NCBI GenBank assembly: GCA_900618795.1
Contig: UYJD01000006.1
Location: forward strand, 1,317,466-1,350,297
Length of the DNA stretch: 32,832 nucleotides
Source: Cyanodermella asteris
Lineage: Eukaryota; Ascomycota; Lecanoromycetes; Ostropales; Stictidaceae
Direction of reading: 5' to 3'
The position numbers and the translations under genes are program-made. Positions 20,856 through 30,655 of this stretch are shown here, piece after piece; position 1 is the stretch's first letter; every line of letters starts with the position of its first letter. The notes below the pieces were generated by a model, which was not told where the DNA came from, did not search any database, and worked only from the letters and a program-made list of their open reading frames with translations.

Positions 20856-22607
20856 ATGAGCAGCGCTCCAACTCCACCTTCGCCACCTATTTCACCTTCT
20901 CGACCGCGTCCCCAACCTCATCCTCGGCAGTCCTTCGATACACAGCCTTTCCCAGACAGTCGCCGCCGACAGTCCAGACAACACAGGCACAGCGAGAGCG
21001 ATGTCTTGAATAATGCTTCAAGGCGCTCTGCACGCCATCCGGCTGGTGCTGTATCGCCTCAAGATGCTAGTCAAGCTGGATACCAGACACTCCAGGAGTT
21101 CTTGACCCAGATGGAGCAAGAAGGCCCCGGAGAGCTGAGACCGTCCTCAAATCGCGAAGTCCGCCGACCCCGGCGACTGCACGCCTCAAGCGAAAGTTCT
21201 CGTTATTCGAGCTCGCACACCCCTCGCCCGCACCATTCAAGCCAATACAGCAACCCTCGCTCTCCGCGAGTGACAGGTTTGCGCTCGCCACAAGCCCAGA
21301 CCAGCTTCGCAAGCCCTGCCCTTCCTTCGAGCCCCCACGATGAAGATGACCATGTGGTACATCCTGGAAGCAGAGTGTCCCAATCAACGTATATCAAGCC
21401 ACGATGGCAACCGGATGCTGAGGTAGATACATGTCCGATATGTCAGCGTGGCTTCGGCTTCTTTTTCCGCAAGCATCACTGCAGGAAATGTGGAAGGGTT
21501 GTCTGCGCTCAGTGCTCACCGCATCGGATAACGATCCCCAGGCAGTTCATTGTCGAGCCACCGGGCGAAGAGAATGGTGGAGGTGAGGCGCAAGGGGAGG
21601 TCTTGAGCCCCGGTGCCGAGCATGAAAATAGCTTGGAAGATAGCACGATGTTCGGGGGGCAGGAGGTCAGGCTGTGCAATCCCTGCGTTCCTGATCCGCA
21701 ACCACTCCCACCTCCGGAGTATAGTAGCCCGACAAATACGGCCATGGACGTGCTGGCAACCTTTCCACCAAATGTTGAGGGTCAAGGTACAAGATATCCG
21801 CCAAGGAGAAGTTCACAAGGAAGAGACTGGGTTGGTGGATTCACAGGCGAGATACAAAGACAACGGTCGTCTACAGATCCGCATCGCCAGGGCGTCAGGT
21901 CATCTACTGGCTTAAGGCCAAGGCCAGAGGCCCAACAGTCTCTGGCAGCCGATATGCAACGACTGTCCCTTCCACCACCGCCCCCAGCTCATTCGCATCC
22001 GTATCGCTCTGGGCGACATGGTCATCGTGTTGGTCAATCTGTCGGTGGAATTCCTGCACACGTTGTAAACACTAACGCTCCGCTACCGCCGGTCCCCAGG
22101 CCCGTTCGGCGTATTGCTGAAGAGGACGAATGTCCAATTTGCCATGAGGAGCTGCCACCAAAGGCATCAGATGGCAACGAAGCAGAACGCGAAGCGCATA
22201 TCGCTAGCTGTATTGAGAACTCACTGGGTAGTGGAACGCGTACGATACCGTCTGCTGGCACGCCACCTGTTATGCCGCCGACTCAGTCCAGTTCGGTGCC
22301 GATTCAAACTTCGTCATCCTCGCCAGCAGGCCCATCACGACTTCGCTCGGACACAAGCGCAGATCCATCTGCACAATATGCTGGATGGCGCAGATCGAAC
22401 ATGCTAGTCTACAAGGCTACAGAAAAGGATTGCGTTGACGCCGAAGGGCGGACCAAAGAGTGCGTGATTTGTCTAGATGACTTTGTGGAGGGCGACGAGA
22501 TGGGCCGGCTTGAGTGCTGGTGCACGTTTCATCGCAAATGCATCCGGAGCTGGTGGGATCAGAAAGGTGTGGGAGCGTGCCCGCTTCATCAGCATCAGGA
22601 GCTATAG
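20856..22607 (+). CDS. FYVE and RING-finger E3 ligase, Pib1-like
   Basis: Single exon of 583 residues starting at MSSAPTPPSPP. A disordered Ser/Pro/Arg-rich N-terminus (1-180) is followed by a FYVE zinc finger from about 183 to 277. It has CPICQRGF, the phosphoinositide-binding RKHHCRKCG, RVVCAQCS and a last pair CNPC, with an acidic Gly/Glu-rich insert before it. FYVE domains bind PI3P on endosomes and vacuoles. A middle CCHC finger at 426-452 (C-x2-C-x18-H-x3-C) resembles a UBZ4-type ubiquitin-binding finger. A C-terminal RING at about 536-578 reads CVICLDDF, CWCTFHRKCI, CPLH. Yeast Pib1 has the FYVE plus RING pair; the middle finger is extra relative to it. The role in endosomal ubiquitination is inferred from domain content. 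Confidence 0.88.
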   Translation: MSSAPTPPSPPISPSRPRPQPHPRQSFDTQPFPDSRRRQSRQHRHSESDVLNNASRRSARHPAGAVSPQDASQAGYQTLQEFLTQMEQEGPGELRPSSNREVRRPRRLHASSESSRYSSSHTPRPHHSSQYSNPRSPRVTGLRSPQAQTSFASPALPSSPHDEDDHVVHPGSRVSQSTYIKPRWQPDAEVDTCPICQRGFGFFFRKHHCRKCGRVVCAQCSPHRITIPRQFIVEPPGEENGGGEAQGEVLSPGAEHENSLEDSTMFGGQEVRLCNPCVPDPQPLPPPEYSSPTNTAMDVLATFPPNVEGQGTRYPPRRSSQGRDWVGGFTGEIQRQRSSTDPHRQGVRSSTGLRPRPEAQQSLAADMQRLSLPPPPPAHSHPYRSGRHGHRVGQSVGGIPAHVVNTNAPLPPVPRPVRRIAEEDECPICHEELPPKASDGNEAEREAHIASCIENSLGSGTRTIPSAGTPPVMPPTQSSSVPIQTSSSSPAGPSRLRSDTSADPSAQYAGWRRSNMLVYKATEKDCVDAEGRTKECVICLDDFVEGDEMGRLECWCTFHRKCIRSWWDQKGVGACPLHQHQEL

Positions 22608-23485
22608 CGCAGTCAAGACCTGATTTTGAGCCGCGATGACGGAGAGTCGACACAAATGTCAGACATGAGGCGTCGTTCAGCAGAGCGGCGAGACTGGCGA
22701 AGAGGGTTTCAGCGAGCTGCCTCCGAAGAACGGGCAATTGTAGCAGCAGAACTGGCGAGGGCCACCTCAATAGCACTGCGACATCATGGTGGAGGTTTCC
22801 TCGGAAGATTCGCATGAGATGAAGGACTACAAGACGGCCACAATGTGAGAGTGACAGGTTATTCCGACAGGATTGCGGGGACCGGGCGTTGTTTTTGGCG
22901 TCAAGGGTTAGGACAACTTTCGCATGAGACTCACGATACAGGACGGAGGCGTTATTCTTTTGGCGACGTACCCTATTTTTACCCCTCTCACCAACCCATG
23001 CCATATCATTTCGGACTTTTGCAATGCCAAACCTTCAGCCCCATTCTTGCGTTGTTGGGCATCGTGCTCGATGACATGTTTCTGCAGGCTCGTTGTGAAA
23101 CACGTGGGTGAGACACCGGTCGTGGTGATTCCCGCATCCGCTCAGTGGTTACGAAAATCGTCTTGCCTCGCCCGCATGCGGTTAACACCTCCAATGCAGC
23201 TCAATTTACAAGCCGTGCTTAACACCGATAAAGCTGGCCAACTTCGCTCAAGTACAGAGTCGACGTGTTTGCCATCTTCCCAGGAGCTGATTGCTACGGT
23301 ACTAGCGGTTCTGCCCAAAGAAATGTTGTATCAATTCCAGCATTCGGCAGGAGTTACCATCACCGCCAAAACTCCGACAACCTGAAATACTTGCTAGTAC
23401 GCTACCAAGAGACACAGAACAATCCACTCCACGAGCGAAAAGCCCTCCACGGCATCGGAACAGTCTGATCGGAGCCATTGCGAAA
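22608..23485. other. Intergenic between FYVE-RING gene and orphan membrane gene
   Basis: About 880 bp. A short plus open stretch (22626-22817) is charged and helical-looking but lies directly after the preceding stop in another frame, and is more likely 3' UTR. The 195-codon minus stretch 22417-23004 is partly antisense to the FYVE-RING gene. Confidence 0.4.
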
Positions 23486-24106
23486 ATGTTCTCTCCACCC
23501 GCCATCCACGGCGCCACCACCGCCCTTCTCCCCTTTGTCACACCTTCACATTCCAGCAAATACCCTCCCTACCAGCACCATCACAACCAGGCAATCCATC
23601 TCGAAGGCACACTTACGGCATCCGCCACATCCAACCTCCCGCTGCAAAGCCACGTCCATCCGCACCTCGCCGATCTCTGGTGCGCCTTGCAGACGGTCGG
23701 CATGCTCGTCGCAACCACGATCTTCATCAGCCGCGTCTTCGGCAAGTCGGGCAACATTGGCGTCCTGACCACGGCGTCGGAGGCGCGCCTGAATTTTGCC
23801 GTCTGGGTAGCTGGCGCGGCGTGGGAGTATCATCGCGCGGGAGCCGGCTCGTCGGCGTGTCGTGCGGTGCCGGTGGGGAATCTTGACGTGGTGGGAGTGG
23901 TTACGACGTTTTGCGCGGCGGCGAGCTGCAGGGCGGGGTTCATCTTCTTGTTGGCGGTCGATTGCTTTTGGGAGGATATGTGGGAGTTGGGTTTTGGGAG
24001 AGCGATTTGGTTGAAGTTCGTGGCTGAGAGCGCTGCTGGGCGGGCTGTGCGGCGGGTGGGGAAGTTGGGGGCGATATATTGTGGAGGAGACGGCTTTGAG
24101 GATTGA
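23486..24106 (+). CDS. Orphan small membrane protein
   Basis: Single-exon ORF of 206 residues from an ATG. I do not recognise a family. The first 60 residues are rich in His, Pro and Ser. Two hydrophobic stretches follow, at about 66-86 (LWCALQTVGMLVATTIFISR) and 134-160 (VVGVVTTFCAAASCRAGFIF), then WEDMWELGFGRAIWLKFV. This suggests a two-pass membrane protein. It is convergent with the flavin monooxygenase gene, whose stop is only about 146 bp away. The opposite strand is open for 191 codons over the same DNA but is Arg-rich and low in order, so the plus strand is preferred. Coding status is moderately likely only. Confidence 0.5.
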   Translation: MFSPPAIHGATTALLPFVTPSHSSKYPPYQHHHNQAIHLEGTLTASATSNLPLQSHVHPHLADLWCALQTVGMLVATTIFISRVFGKSGNIGVLTTASEARLNFAVWVAGAAWEYHRAGAGSSACRAVPVGNLDVVGVVTTFCAAASCRAGFIFLLAVDCFWEDMWELGFGRAIWLKFVAESAAGRAVRRVGKLGAIYCGGDGFED

Positions 24107-24252
24107 TCGAGCTGTACACATGTGAAGCTAGTGAAGTGACGATATCAGACAGGAACTTGTCGTAATGGGTCCATCTTGGACTTTGGTAGGTCGGTGTGAC
24201 TGCGAGAGAAGACGCCTTCGCTTCTCCTGAGCTCGAACTTGCGTTTGCGAAT

Positions 24253-25577
24253 TCAGGCGGCGGCTGCTTGTGCTTTCGTTCTCACCGCAGCAAGCTCTCC
24301 TGCCATTTGTGCCATGAGCTCTCTATTCGTCTTCCACTTCTGCATGTTTGGCGTCTCCTTGTCGAAAACCAACCTGTCCCCCATGTCCGTGGCGTACCGT
24401 GCAATCACTCTCGAAAACTCCAGCGTGTTCCGACTCCACTCCTTAACATCGATAACACCGTCGACGAGATCCTTCACCTTCATCGCATGGTACGCCGACT
24501 GAACAGTCCCAGCAAAGGCATGAGGACGAAGCAGGCTCACAGCCTCACCAACCAGCAGGACTCTCCCGTCCATGAACTGGTTCTCTGACGCTTGAAAGTC
24601 GTTGATGACCTGAATACTGGGCGACGAGGTCGAGTTCTCGACTGCCTCGGCGAGGATCGGTGGCAGCTTCTCTCTGGCCCAGGCTTTTGTTTTGGCAATG
24701 TTCTCGGGGCGCATGGCACCGGCGTTAAGAGTACCTTTGTGGCGATGACCAGCCTCGTCAGTAAGGAGATCTTCCAATTCGTCCTCCGTCTGCGCGTGAT
24801 ATACTCCCCACATGATGGTGTCCGGACCGATTTTGTAACCGATCGTACAAGTCGGATAATTCGTAGAGGCCACCGTTGTTCTGTCGTAGATGGGCTGGAA
24901 TTTGGGCGAAACCGTACTCCGTGGCGCGACACCACGGTAGAATACGTATCCGGCGTATTTCTTCTGCACTTCGTGGCCCACGAGCCGTCTGACCGCAGAG
25001 TTTGCGCCATCGGCACCGATCAGAAGGTCAACGGCGTCAATTTGACCTTTGACCCCATCCGTAATATATTGGACCATGAGCTTCCCTGGACTGGACTCAC
25101 TCTCACCTACTTCCGTAATCTCAGCACCGTACTTGTACACGCTCTCCTCATTTCCTTGCGTGACTATATCCAGTGACTGCTTCAGGGCCGTGATCAAAGC
25201 GAACCAGCTTGTGACCGCAGAATTTGGAGGTACCGCAGCTATCCCCGCGGGCGTGCCATCCGGGTCGAAAACCTCGGTGTCTTTGATAGGAAGCGTGAAC
25301 AGAGGGACAGAGGCAGGTTTGTAGCGTTCCAAGAAATCGGCTACGTCTCCTCGGGTCCCAAGTCCTTGACCTCGGTCGGTAAAGAGGTTCTGGGGCGTCT
25401 TTTCGAGAATTAGGACTTTGTGCCCGGCAGAAGCGAGAACGAGGGATGTCATCAGGCCAGAAATGGAGCCGCCGGCCTGGTAAAGTCAGCTTCGTAATCT
25501 TTTCATTTTTTGTTATTATTATTTGAGAATTGGAGAGAGCGTACCACGACGACAGAGAACTCTCTGGATCTTGACAT
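24253..25577 (-). CDS. FAD-dependent aromatic-hydroxylase-type monooxygenase
   Basis: Two exons, 25545-25577 and 24253-25476, with a 68-nt intron; 418 residues. Splicing joins MSRSREFSVVV to AGGSISGLM and so restores the dinucleotide-binding GxGxxG-type fold (GGSISG), followed by VLASAGHKVLILEKT. Later come the second FAD/NADPH motif LIGADGANSAVRRL (Asp167) and the flavin-ribityl motif GEAVSLLRPHAFAG (about 321-334). The RPH word and the general layout resemble 2,6-dihydroxypyridine 3-monooxygenase-like proteins of the PheA/TetX hydroxylase superfamily, which add one oxygen to an activated ring using NAD(P)H. The substrate is unknown. It shares a 1-kb divergent promoter with PEX2 and has its own TATA box. 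No biosynthetic partner genes adjoin it, so a catabolic or detoxifying role is as likely as a biosynthetic one. Confidence 0.88.
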
Positions 25578-26576
25578 TTTGCAATTTCTTTTGGGCTTTT
25601 CGAGGAGAGAGGAATCTGTTCAGATGAGTAGACCAAGTTCATGAAAATTTGACAATTACTGCAGCATTATATATTTCTGTAATCAGTTTCGGGCCCGAAT
25701 GAAGTAGCACAGCAAATGTAATCGACAGATGGATGCTTGCGGCTGAGAGTGACGGGCCTGACGACCCATCCATGGTCAGCGTAGCATGAACTCGATGGAC
25801 TTTCCGATGGAGCATCCTCTGCTAGCTTGCATTCATAGCTCGAGATCACGCTCGTACCAGCCTCCATCACGACTAGCGCCAAATGTGATGGCTCAGAGGA
25901 TGCTTGGCTGCAGCGAGAACTCATCACCAAAGGTGTGATGAAGCGCAGTTGACGTCGGACTCGGGGGCAGGGGTCAACACGCCTTTCGGACTTGGAAGCT
26001 CTGCTGCGCTGTGCGTCTCATGTGGGCGATACTTGTGAGTTGATCTGAATGACAAGTTCGAACGGCTGCCCCACGGACGCTCCGACGATGATGGTACCAG
26101 TGATCGGCTGGTGGCTTCGGGTGGAAAAGACCTTGAACGAGGTCGATATCAAATTGAGCCCAAAACTGCAGTGTTGCACGACGTAGTTTGTATATCAATA
26201 CTTTTGGAGACTAATTGTCGAAAGTGGTCAAGTCGATAATTACGTGGCGCAGCTCAACGAACCGATCTTGACCTTCTTCTTATTAGCCGCCTTGGAGTAA
26301 CACTGATGTATACGGAATCGAAGTCTTGGAATATCGACATCTGATAACGTGAACGTCTGGCATTTGTGCGAACACCGCAGTAGAAGTGCTTGCCAGTCAA
26401 TTACTGGGCCAGAAATCCGCAGTACTTTCCGTACTAGCGTCTGTGCGGTATACACTCAACTTTCAAGCCTCGGCATTCGGTCGCCAATGTCAATTTCCAT
26501 TGCATCAATCACAAGAAGTCTGCAATGGCTCTCATAACCTGCTCGCTTCCTTGACAAATACTCCCAGACGCGAAGG
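25578..26576. other. Divergent promoter, monooxygenase / PEX2
   Basis: About 1 kb separates the two start codons. Besides the TATA box at 25666-25673, I see no supported feature. Open stretches on either strand lack motifs. Confidence 0.45.
25666..25673 (-). promoter_or_regulatory. TATA box of the monooxygenase gene
   Basis: On the minus strand the sequence reads tatataat, about 90 bp upstream of the ATG at 25577. This distance and orientation support the short first exon. Confidence 0.5.
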
Positions 26577-27971
26577 ATGCCTGACGATTCGTCGACGGGT
26601 CCGCCAGGCTCGATCCTCGCCGTTGCCCGCGCCAGAGTCGTCGCCCGCCAGCAACGACTCGCCGCCGAACGAGCAGCCCACGCCGAAGCAAACTCCACAG
26701 CTCGTCACTACGCGTCAGGAATACAGAGACTACCGCCAGTACTACAAGGAATCACGAAATCGAGTTTCGACGCGTGGGATGCCGTCAAGGGACGAGAGGG
26801 AACGAGGCCTGCGTTTCGTGTTGGGCAGGTAGATACGGAGTTGCTGGATGAAGAGTTACTGGAGCTCCTGAAGGGACAAGTGAGAGACGGTCTGAAATAC
26901 TTTGGGAGCCATATAAGCCAGGATTACACGGCGGAGGTCTCGTTAGCACTGCGGGCGATTCTGTTCAAGCTATCGATTTGGGATCACGATGCCTCGTATG
27001 GGGCAGTCTTGCAAGGACTGAAATATACCGATGCAAGGCACCATGGGCCGGTGCTGAAGGCGCCATCGGTATGGCAGAAGACGCTATATGGGATGTTCAC
27101 GGTTACGGGCAGCTATGCCTGGACGAAGTGGGAGGATTGGCTCGTCAGTCAAGAGTCGGATTATAGGGAGCCTTCGCCTTTGGCTAGGAGGCTTTCAAGA
27201 TTAACGGGCATGGTCAGCACTACACATTCGGTTGCCGCTCTTTTCTCTTTCCTTGCTTTCCTCGTCAATGGCAGGTACCGCACGATCCTCGACCGCGTCC
27301 TCAGAATGCGCCTGGCTGCACCCGCGAATCAGATATCCCGCGAAGTGTCTTTCGAATATCTCAACCGTCAGCTCGTCTGGCATGCGTTTACAGAATTTCT
27401 GCTTTTCCTACTGCCGCTGGTAGGCATTGGTCGATGGCGGCGATGGCTATCAAGGGCCTGGAGGAGAACCAAGACAATGATCAAAAGAGGCACATCAGAT
27501 GAGGACGAGGAAGACGAATCAAGCAGCGGAGAGCTAGGTTTCTTGCCCGAGAGAACGTGTGCAATTTGCTACCAGGATCAAAACCCTGCAGCAGGCTCAG
27601 AACAAGATGTTATTGCCGCATCAGGCGCCATGGCTGCCGGTGGTGGAGGCGTAATAGGGAGCGCCCAAACCGACATCACGAATCCGTACGAGACGGTACC
27701 ATGTGGTCATGTGTACTGTTTTGTATGCTTAGCCACACGCATTGAGGCTGAAGAAGGCGAAGGCTGGGTTTGCCTCCGCTGTGGAGAATTGACCAAATCG
27801 TGCAAGCCGTGGTCTGGGGACGTGGTTGAGGAGGTGAGCCGACCATCTACAAGCACCGGCAAGTCTGTGCGATTCGAGGATTTGGCACTGGGCAAAGACG
27901 ACAACGAAGGTGGTGATAATTTTGTGAAGACCAATGGCCACACGAAGGAGGAGATACGGCTTTTTGATTAG
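26577..27971 (+). CDS. PEX2: Peroxin 2, peroxisomal RING ubiquitin ligase
   Basis: Single exon of 464 residues. The conserved Pex2 N-terminal domain shows VDTELLDEELLELLKGQ, LRAILFKLSIWDHDASYGA, LQGLKYTDAR, NGRYRTILDRVLRMRLA and SREVSFEYLNRQLVWHAFTE, with membrane stretches near VAALFSFLAFLVNG and LLFLLPLVGI. The C-terminal RING starts at Cys328 (CAICYQDQ), has an inserted Gly/Ala-rich loop, then VPCGHVYCFVC and CLRCGELTKSC. Pex2, Pex10 and Pex12 form the membrane ligase and retrotranslocation channel that ubiquitinates the import receptor Pex5. The acidic and Thr/Ser-rich segment before the RING and the roughly 60-residue tail after it look disordered. Confidence 0.95.
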   Translation: MPDDSSTGPPGSILAVARARVVARQQRLAAERAAHAEANSTARHYASGIQRLPPVLQGITKSSFDAWDAVKGREGTRPAFRVGQVDTELLDEELLELLKGQVRDGLKYFGSHISQDYTAEVSLALRAILFKLSIWDHDASYGAVLQGLKYTDARHHGPVLKAPSVWQKTLYGMFTVTGSYAWTKWEDWLVSQESDYREPSPLARRLSRLTGMVSTTHSVAALFSFLAFLVNGRYRTILDRVLRMRLAAPANQISREVSFEYLNRQLVWHAFTEFLLFLLPLVGIGRWRRWLSRAWRRTKTMIKRGTSDEDEEDESSSGELGFLPERTCAICYQDQNPAAGSEQDVIAASGAMAAGGGGVIGSAQTDITNPYETVPCGHVYCFVCLATRIEAEEGEGWVCLRCGELTKSCKPWSGDVVEEVSRPSTSTGKSVRFEDLALGKDDNEGGDNFVKTNGHTKEEIRLFD

Positions 27972-28121
27972 GCGCATTGCCAAATACCGACACGAAAACC
28001 GAGCGAAGGCCATCCGCTGGGGGAGGCAGCTTGAGCAGGACGCAGTGATTATTTCGACAACGCTGCTTTGCGAGCAGTTCTCTATTGCAGGTTTCCCACG
28101 TCAGGCCGAAGTCATGGTATC

Positions 28122-29201
28122 TCACGTCCAGTGATACTTGCAAACATCATCGTCCTGAATCCGGTCAATGAGATGGACGCGAATCTTGAGATCCAAGGTA
28201 TCGATCAGCGGGCGATGCGACCCTCCCTTGCGGCAGACCTTGGGCGGATCGATCCCAAAGCATGCCGAGAACATTTTGGAAATCTGATCAAGCTTCTTGA
28301 GTGTCATGGGTCCCTTGCGTTGGGTCAGTCTTGCGATGTCGTCCGCAAACTTATCAGCTCGAGTCCAACCCAGAAGACTTGCACCGGAGCTCATCCATTC
28401 CTCCAGTCCCAATTTGTGCTTGCAATCCTCCTCTTCGCACTCATCATACATCAAGTCCCCTCCTGGCTTGGCAGCACGCCAGCCTTGATAGATGCGTACA
28501 CCATCCGGCTGCATGCCAATCACAAACGAATGGTTCAGCGAAGTCACCTCTCGTTCCCGATCTCGTGCGCGGAGCCTCTCATACGCCATGTCGATGATGC
28601 GAACGCCAATGACACTGCGCCACGCCAGTCTAGTGTCGACAGCCTTCTGCTTCGCTGGCTCATAGACAGCTTTGAAGTCATCGCTCGGGGAAGACTCAAA
28701 ATATGCCAGCGTTGCAAATCCTTGCGGACACACAGACTTGACCCAGCTGAATGCAGAAATCACCTTGTCTGGACCAGCAGCCAGCATCAAGACAAATCTC
28801 GTTACAGCTTCATGGTTATCCCATGATTGGTCCATAAGCATTTGAGTTCCGATTGGCTTGACGACACCATTGGTGACGGGAATGACCTTGACGAACAGAT
28901 CATGACCACCCTTTTCGAGCTGCGTACAGAAACAATCATAAATGTACGACGCAATTCGGGGGCCGTTTTTGAAGCAGATCCTGATGAATTCATCGAGTGC
29001 GTCGAGCGGATCGTGGAGATCAAGAGTCGCTCTGGAGTGATTAAGTTGCTGGGCGAGATGCCGCAATTCTTCTTTTGCTGTTTGCTCGTCTTCGAGCCGC
29101 TTCAAGTGTACGGGTGCATATGGCCCGATTTTCTCTGAGCCGTCTGCGTACTTCCCGAGCTTGTTGAGCTTCTCGTCAGTGGAACCAGAAGATACTTCCA
29201 T
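28122..29201 (-). CDS. Orphan fungal protein, 359 residues
   Basis: Intact single-exon ORF from an ATG; I do not recognise a named domain. It appears soluble and mixed alpha/beta, with no signal peptide or membrane segment. Order-bearing words include FKNGPRIASYIYDCF, FVKVIPVTNGVVKPIG, TRFVLMLAAGPDKVISAF, AWRSVIGVRIIDMAYERL, NHSFVIGMQPDGVRIYQGW and a Cys/acid patch YDECEEEDCKH. The HSFVIG..PDGVRIYQGW block looks like the kind of conserved core seen in uncharacterised fungal families that fuse it to varied N-termini; that is memory-based and weak. The gene is convergent with PEX2 across only about 150 bp and its codons look ordinary, so I believe it is expressed. Confidence 0.75.
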   Translation of the reverse strand: MEVSSGSTDEKLNKLGKYADGSEKIGPYAPVHLKRLEDEQTAKEELRHLAQQLNHSRATLDLHDPLDALDEFIRICFKNGPRIASYIYDCFCTQLEKGGHDLFVKVIPVTNGVVKPIGTQMLMDQSWDNHEAVTRFVLMLAAGPDKVISAFSWVKSVCPQGFATLAYFESSPSDDFKAVYEPAKQKAVDTRLAWRSVIGVRIIDMAYERLRARDREREVTSLNHSFVIGMQPDGVRIYQGWRAAKPGGDLMYDECEEEDCKHKLGLEEWMSSGASLLGWTRADKFADDIARLTQRKGPMTLKKLDQISKMFSACFGIDPPKVCRKGGSHRPLIDTLDLKIRVHLIDRIQDDDVCKYHWT

Positions 29202-29626
29202 TCTGGAAACGATCTGAGCAAGTCGGTTGCTCCTGGCATGGGGCCAGCCTAATATTCAACGAGAAACTATCTGTGGCAACAAAGAGATTTGTATGATTGG
29301 ACGAGGACGCACCAGCGTTGACAGGAACGCTTTCTGACAGGATGGAAAATTACTGCCACGGCAGAGGTGAACCAATTTTGACAGATAATGGTGACTCAGG
29401 CGTCACGTCACCCAAAGCCTACCTCTCCCTGCCAACTTAAGACTATGCAATTAGTGATCGACAAACAGTCTTGTAGCTGTCGTCTATTTAAGGGTCAACA
29501 GCATTTGAGTTAGCAAGATACAGGTTCATACACCGCAAAAGTCGCTGCGACGATGAAAAAGTCATCATGCAGCCTACTAAACGCGAACAATATGTAAATA
29601 TAGTAATTCAATTCGACGTCGTAAGA
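29202..29626. other. Intergenic between orphan protein and oxidoreductase
   Basis: About 425 bp between two minus-strand genes; nothing coding is seen. It should hold the orphan gene's promoter and the oxidoreductase 3' UTR. Confidence 0.45.
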
Positions 29627-30655
29627 TCAGAGCTTGCTTGCCCCATCTTGGAGTACTCTTACCACAACTTTGCCCCAGGTATCTCGTGCACCTAGTGCGT
29701 GAAGTGCTTCACCAGTCTTCTCCAGCCCGACGTACTCCTTATCCTTGTAGACTGTACTCTTGAAAGTTCCGTTCTCCATCATATCGTACAGCGCCTTCCA
29801 CACGCCTTCTATCGCAGCCGGTTCCATCACCGCATACATGCCCCAGTGCAATCCGACAATGCTGCAGTTCTTGAGCAGCACCCTGTTCAACGCCACCTTC
29901 TCAATACTGCCCGCCGCAAAACCGATTACCAGCAAACGTCCATTCCACGCAATGCACTTCATACTCTTGTCGATCAAGCCCACCGGGTCGTAAACGATAT
30001 CGACTCCCCTACCGTCCGTGATCTCCTTCACCTTCTCCGGCCAATTCTCCTCCGTCTTATAATCGATCACATAATCCGCACCATACTGCTTCGCAATCTC
30101 CAGTTTCCTCGCCGCACCCGCCGTGGCAATCACCTTCGCGCCCAGCGCCTTCGCAATCTGCACCGCCGCCAACCCGACACCCCCGGCCGCCGCATGCACC
30201 AACACCCAATCCCCGCTCTTACACCCGGCCCGCGTAACCAATCCCGCATAACTCGTCGGCGCCGTCACCATCAGTCCGGCCGCATCCAAGAAGTCCCAAC
30301 GCCGGGGCATGGGCCGCAAGCTCTTCTCCGCGGCGTGGATCTGGGTCGCGTACGCGCCCTGGGAGGATCCAAAGACTTTGTCGCCGACGGCGAAGGCGTG
30401 GCGGCCGGAGTCGTTTACGGAGGAGGGCTCCGTGGGCACGGAGAGGACGACGCCGGAGAATTCGGCGCCGGCGACCCAGGGGAGGGGTGGTTGGTGTTGG
30501 TATTTGCCCCGGATCTGGAGGAGGTCGAAGAAATTTGTCGCGGCGGCTTCGACGCGGATCACGTAGAGGTTTGGGTCTGGGGTGAGGTCGGGGAGGGTCG
30601 TCACGACCATGTCGTTGGGACCTTTAAGGTATTCGGATACTTGAATTCCACGCAT
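29627..30655 (-). CDS. Quinone-oxidoreductase-like MDR enzyme (zeta-crystallin type)
   Basis: Single exon of 342 residues starting MRGIQVSEYL. The N-terminal GroES-like part shows FFDLLQIRGKYQ, LPWVAGAEFSGVV and VGDKVFGSSQGAYA. The C-terminal Rossmann part shows AAAGGVGLAAVQIAKALGAK, GADYVIDYKTE, GRGVDIVYDPVG, GRLLVIGFAAG and a C-terminal WGKVVVRV. There is no zinc-ligand Cys/His set, so it belongs with NADPH:quinone reductases and enoyl-reductase-like MDRs rather than zinc alcohol dehydrogenases. The likely role is NADPH-dependent reduction of quinones or reactive enones in the cytosol or mitochondrion. The frame is open for another 91 codons upstream but contains no ATG, so the start given is preferred. 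Confidence 0.9.
   Translation of the reverse strand: MRGIQVSEYLKGPNDMVVTTLPDLTPDPNLYVIRVEAAATNFFDLLQIRGKYQHQPPLPWVAGAEFSGVVLSVPTEPSSVNDSGRHAFAVGDKVFGSSQGAYATQIHAAEKSLRPMPRRWDFLDAAGLMVTAPTSYAGLVTRAGCKSGDWVLVHAAAGGVGLAAVQIAKALGAKVIATAGAARKLEIAKQYGADYVIDYKTEENWPEKVKEITDGRGVDIVYDPVGLIDKSMKCIAWNGRLLVIGFAAGSIEKVALNRVLLKNCSIVGLHWGMYAVMEPAAIEGVWKALYDMMENGTFKSTVYKDKEYVGLEKTGEALHALGARDTWGKVVVRVLQDGASKL

Noticed and set aside
22626-22817. 63-codon charged plus ORF after the FYVE-RING stop
   Set aside because: Its frame differs from the upstream gene and I see no intron joining them; probably 3' UTR.
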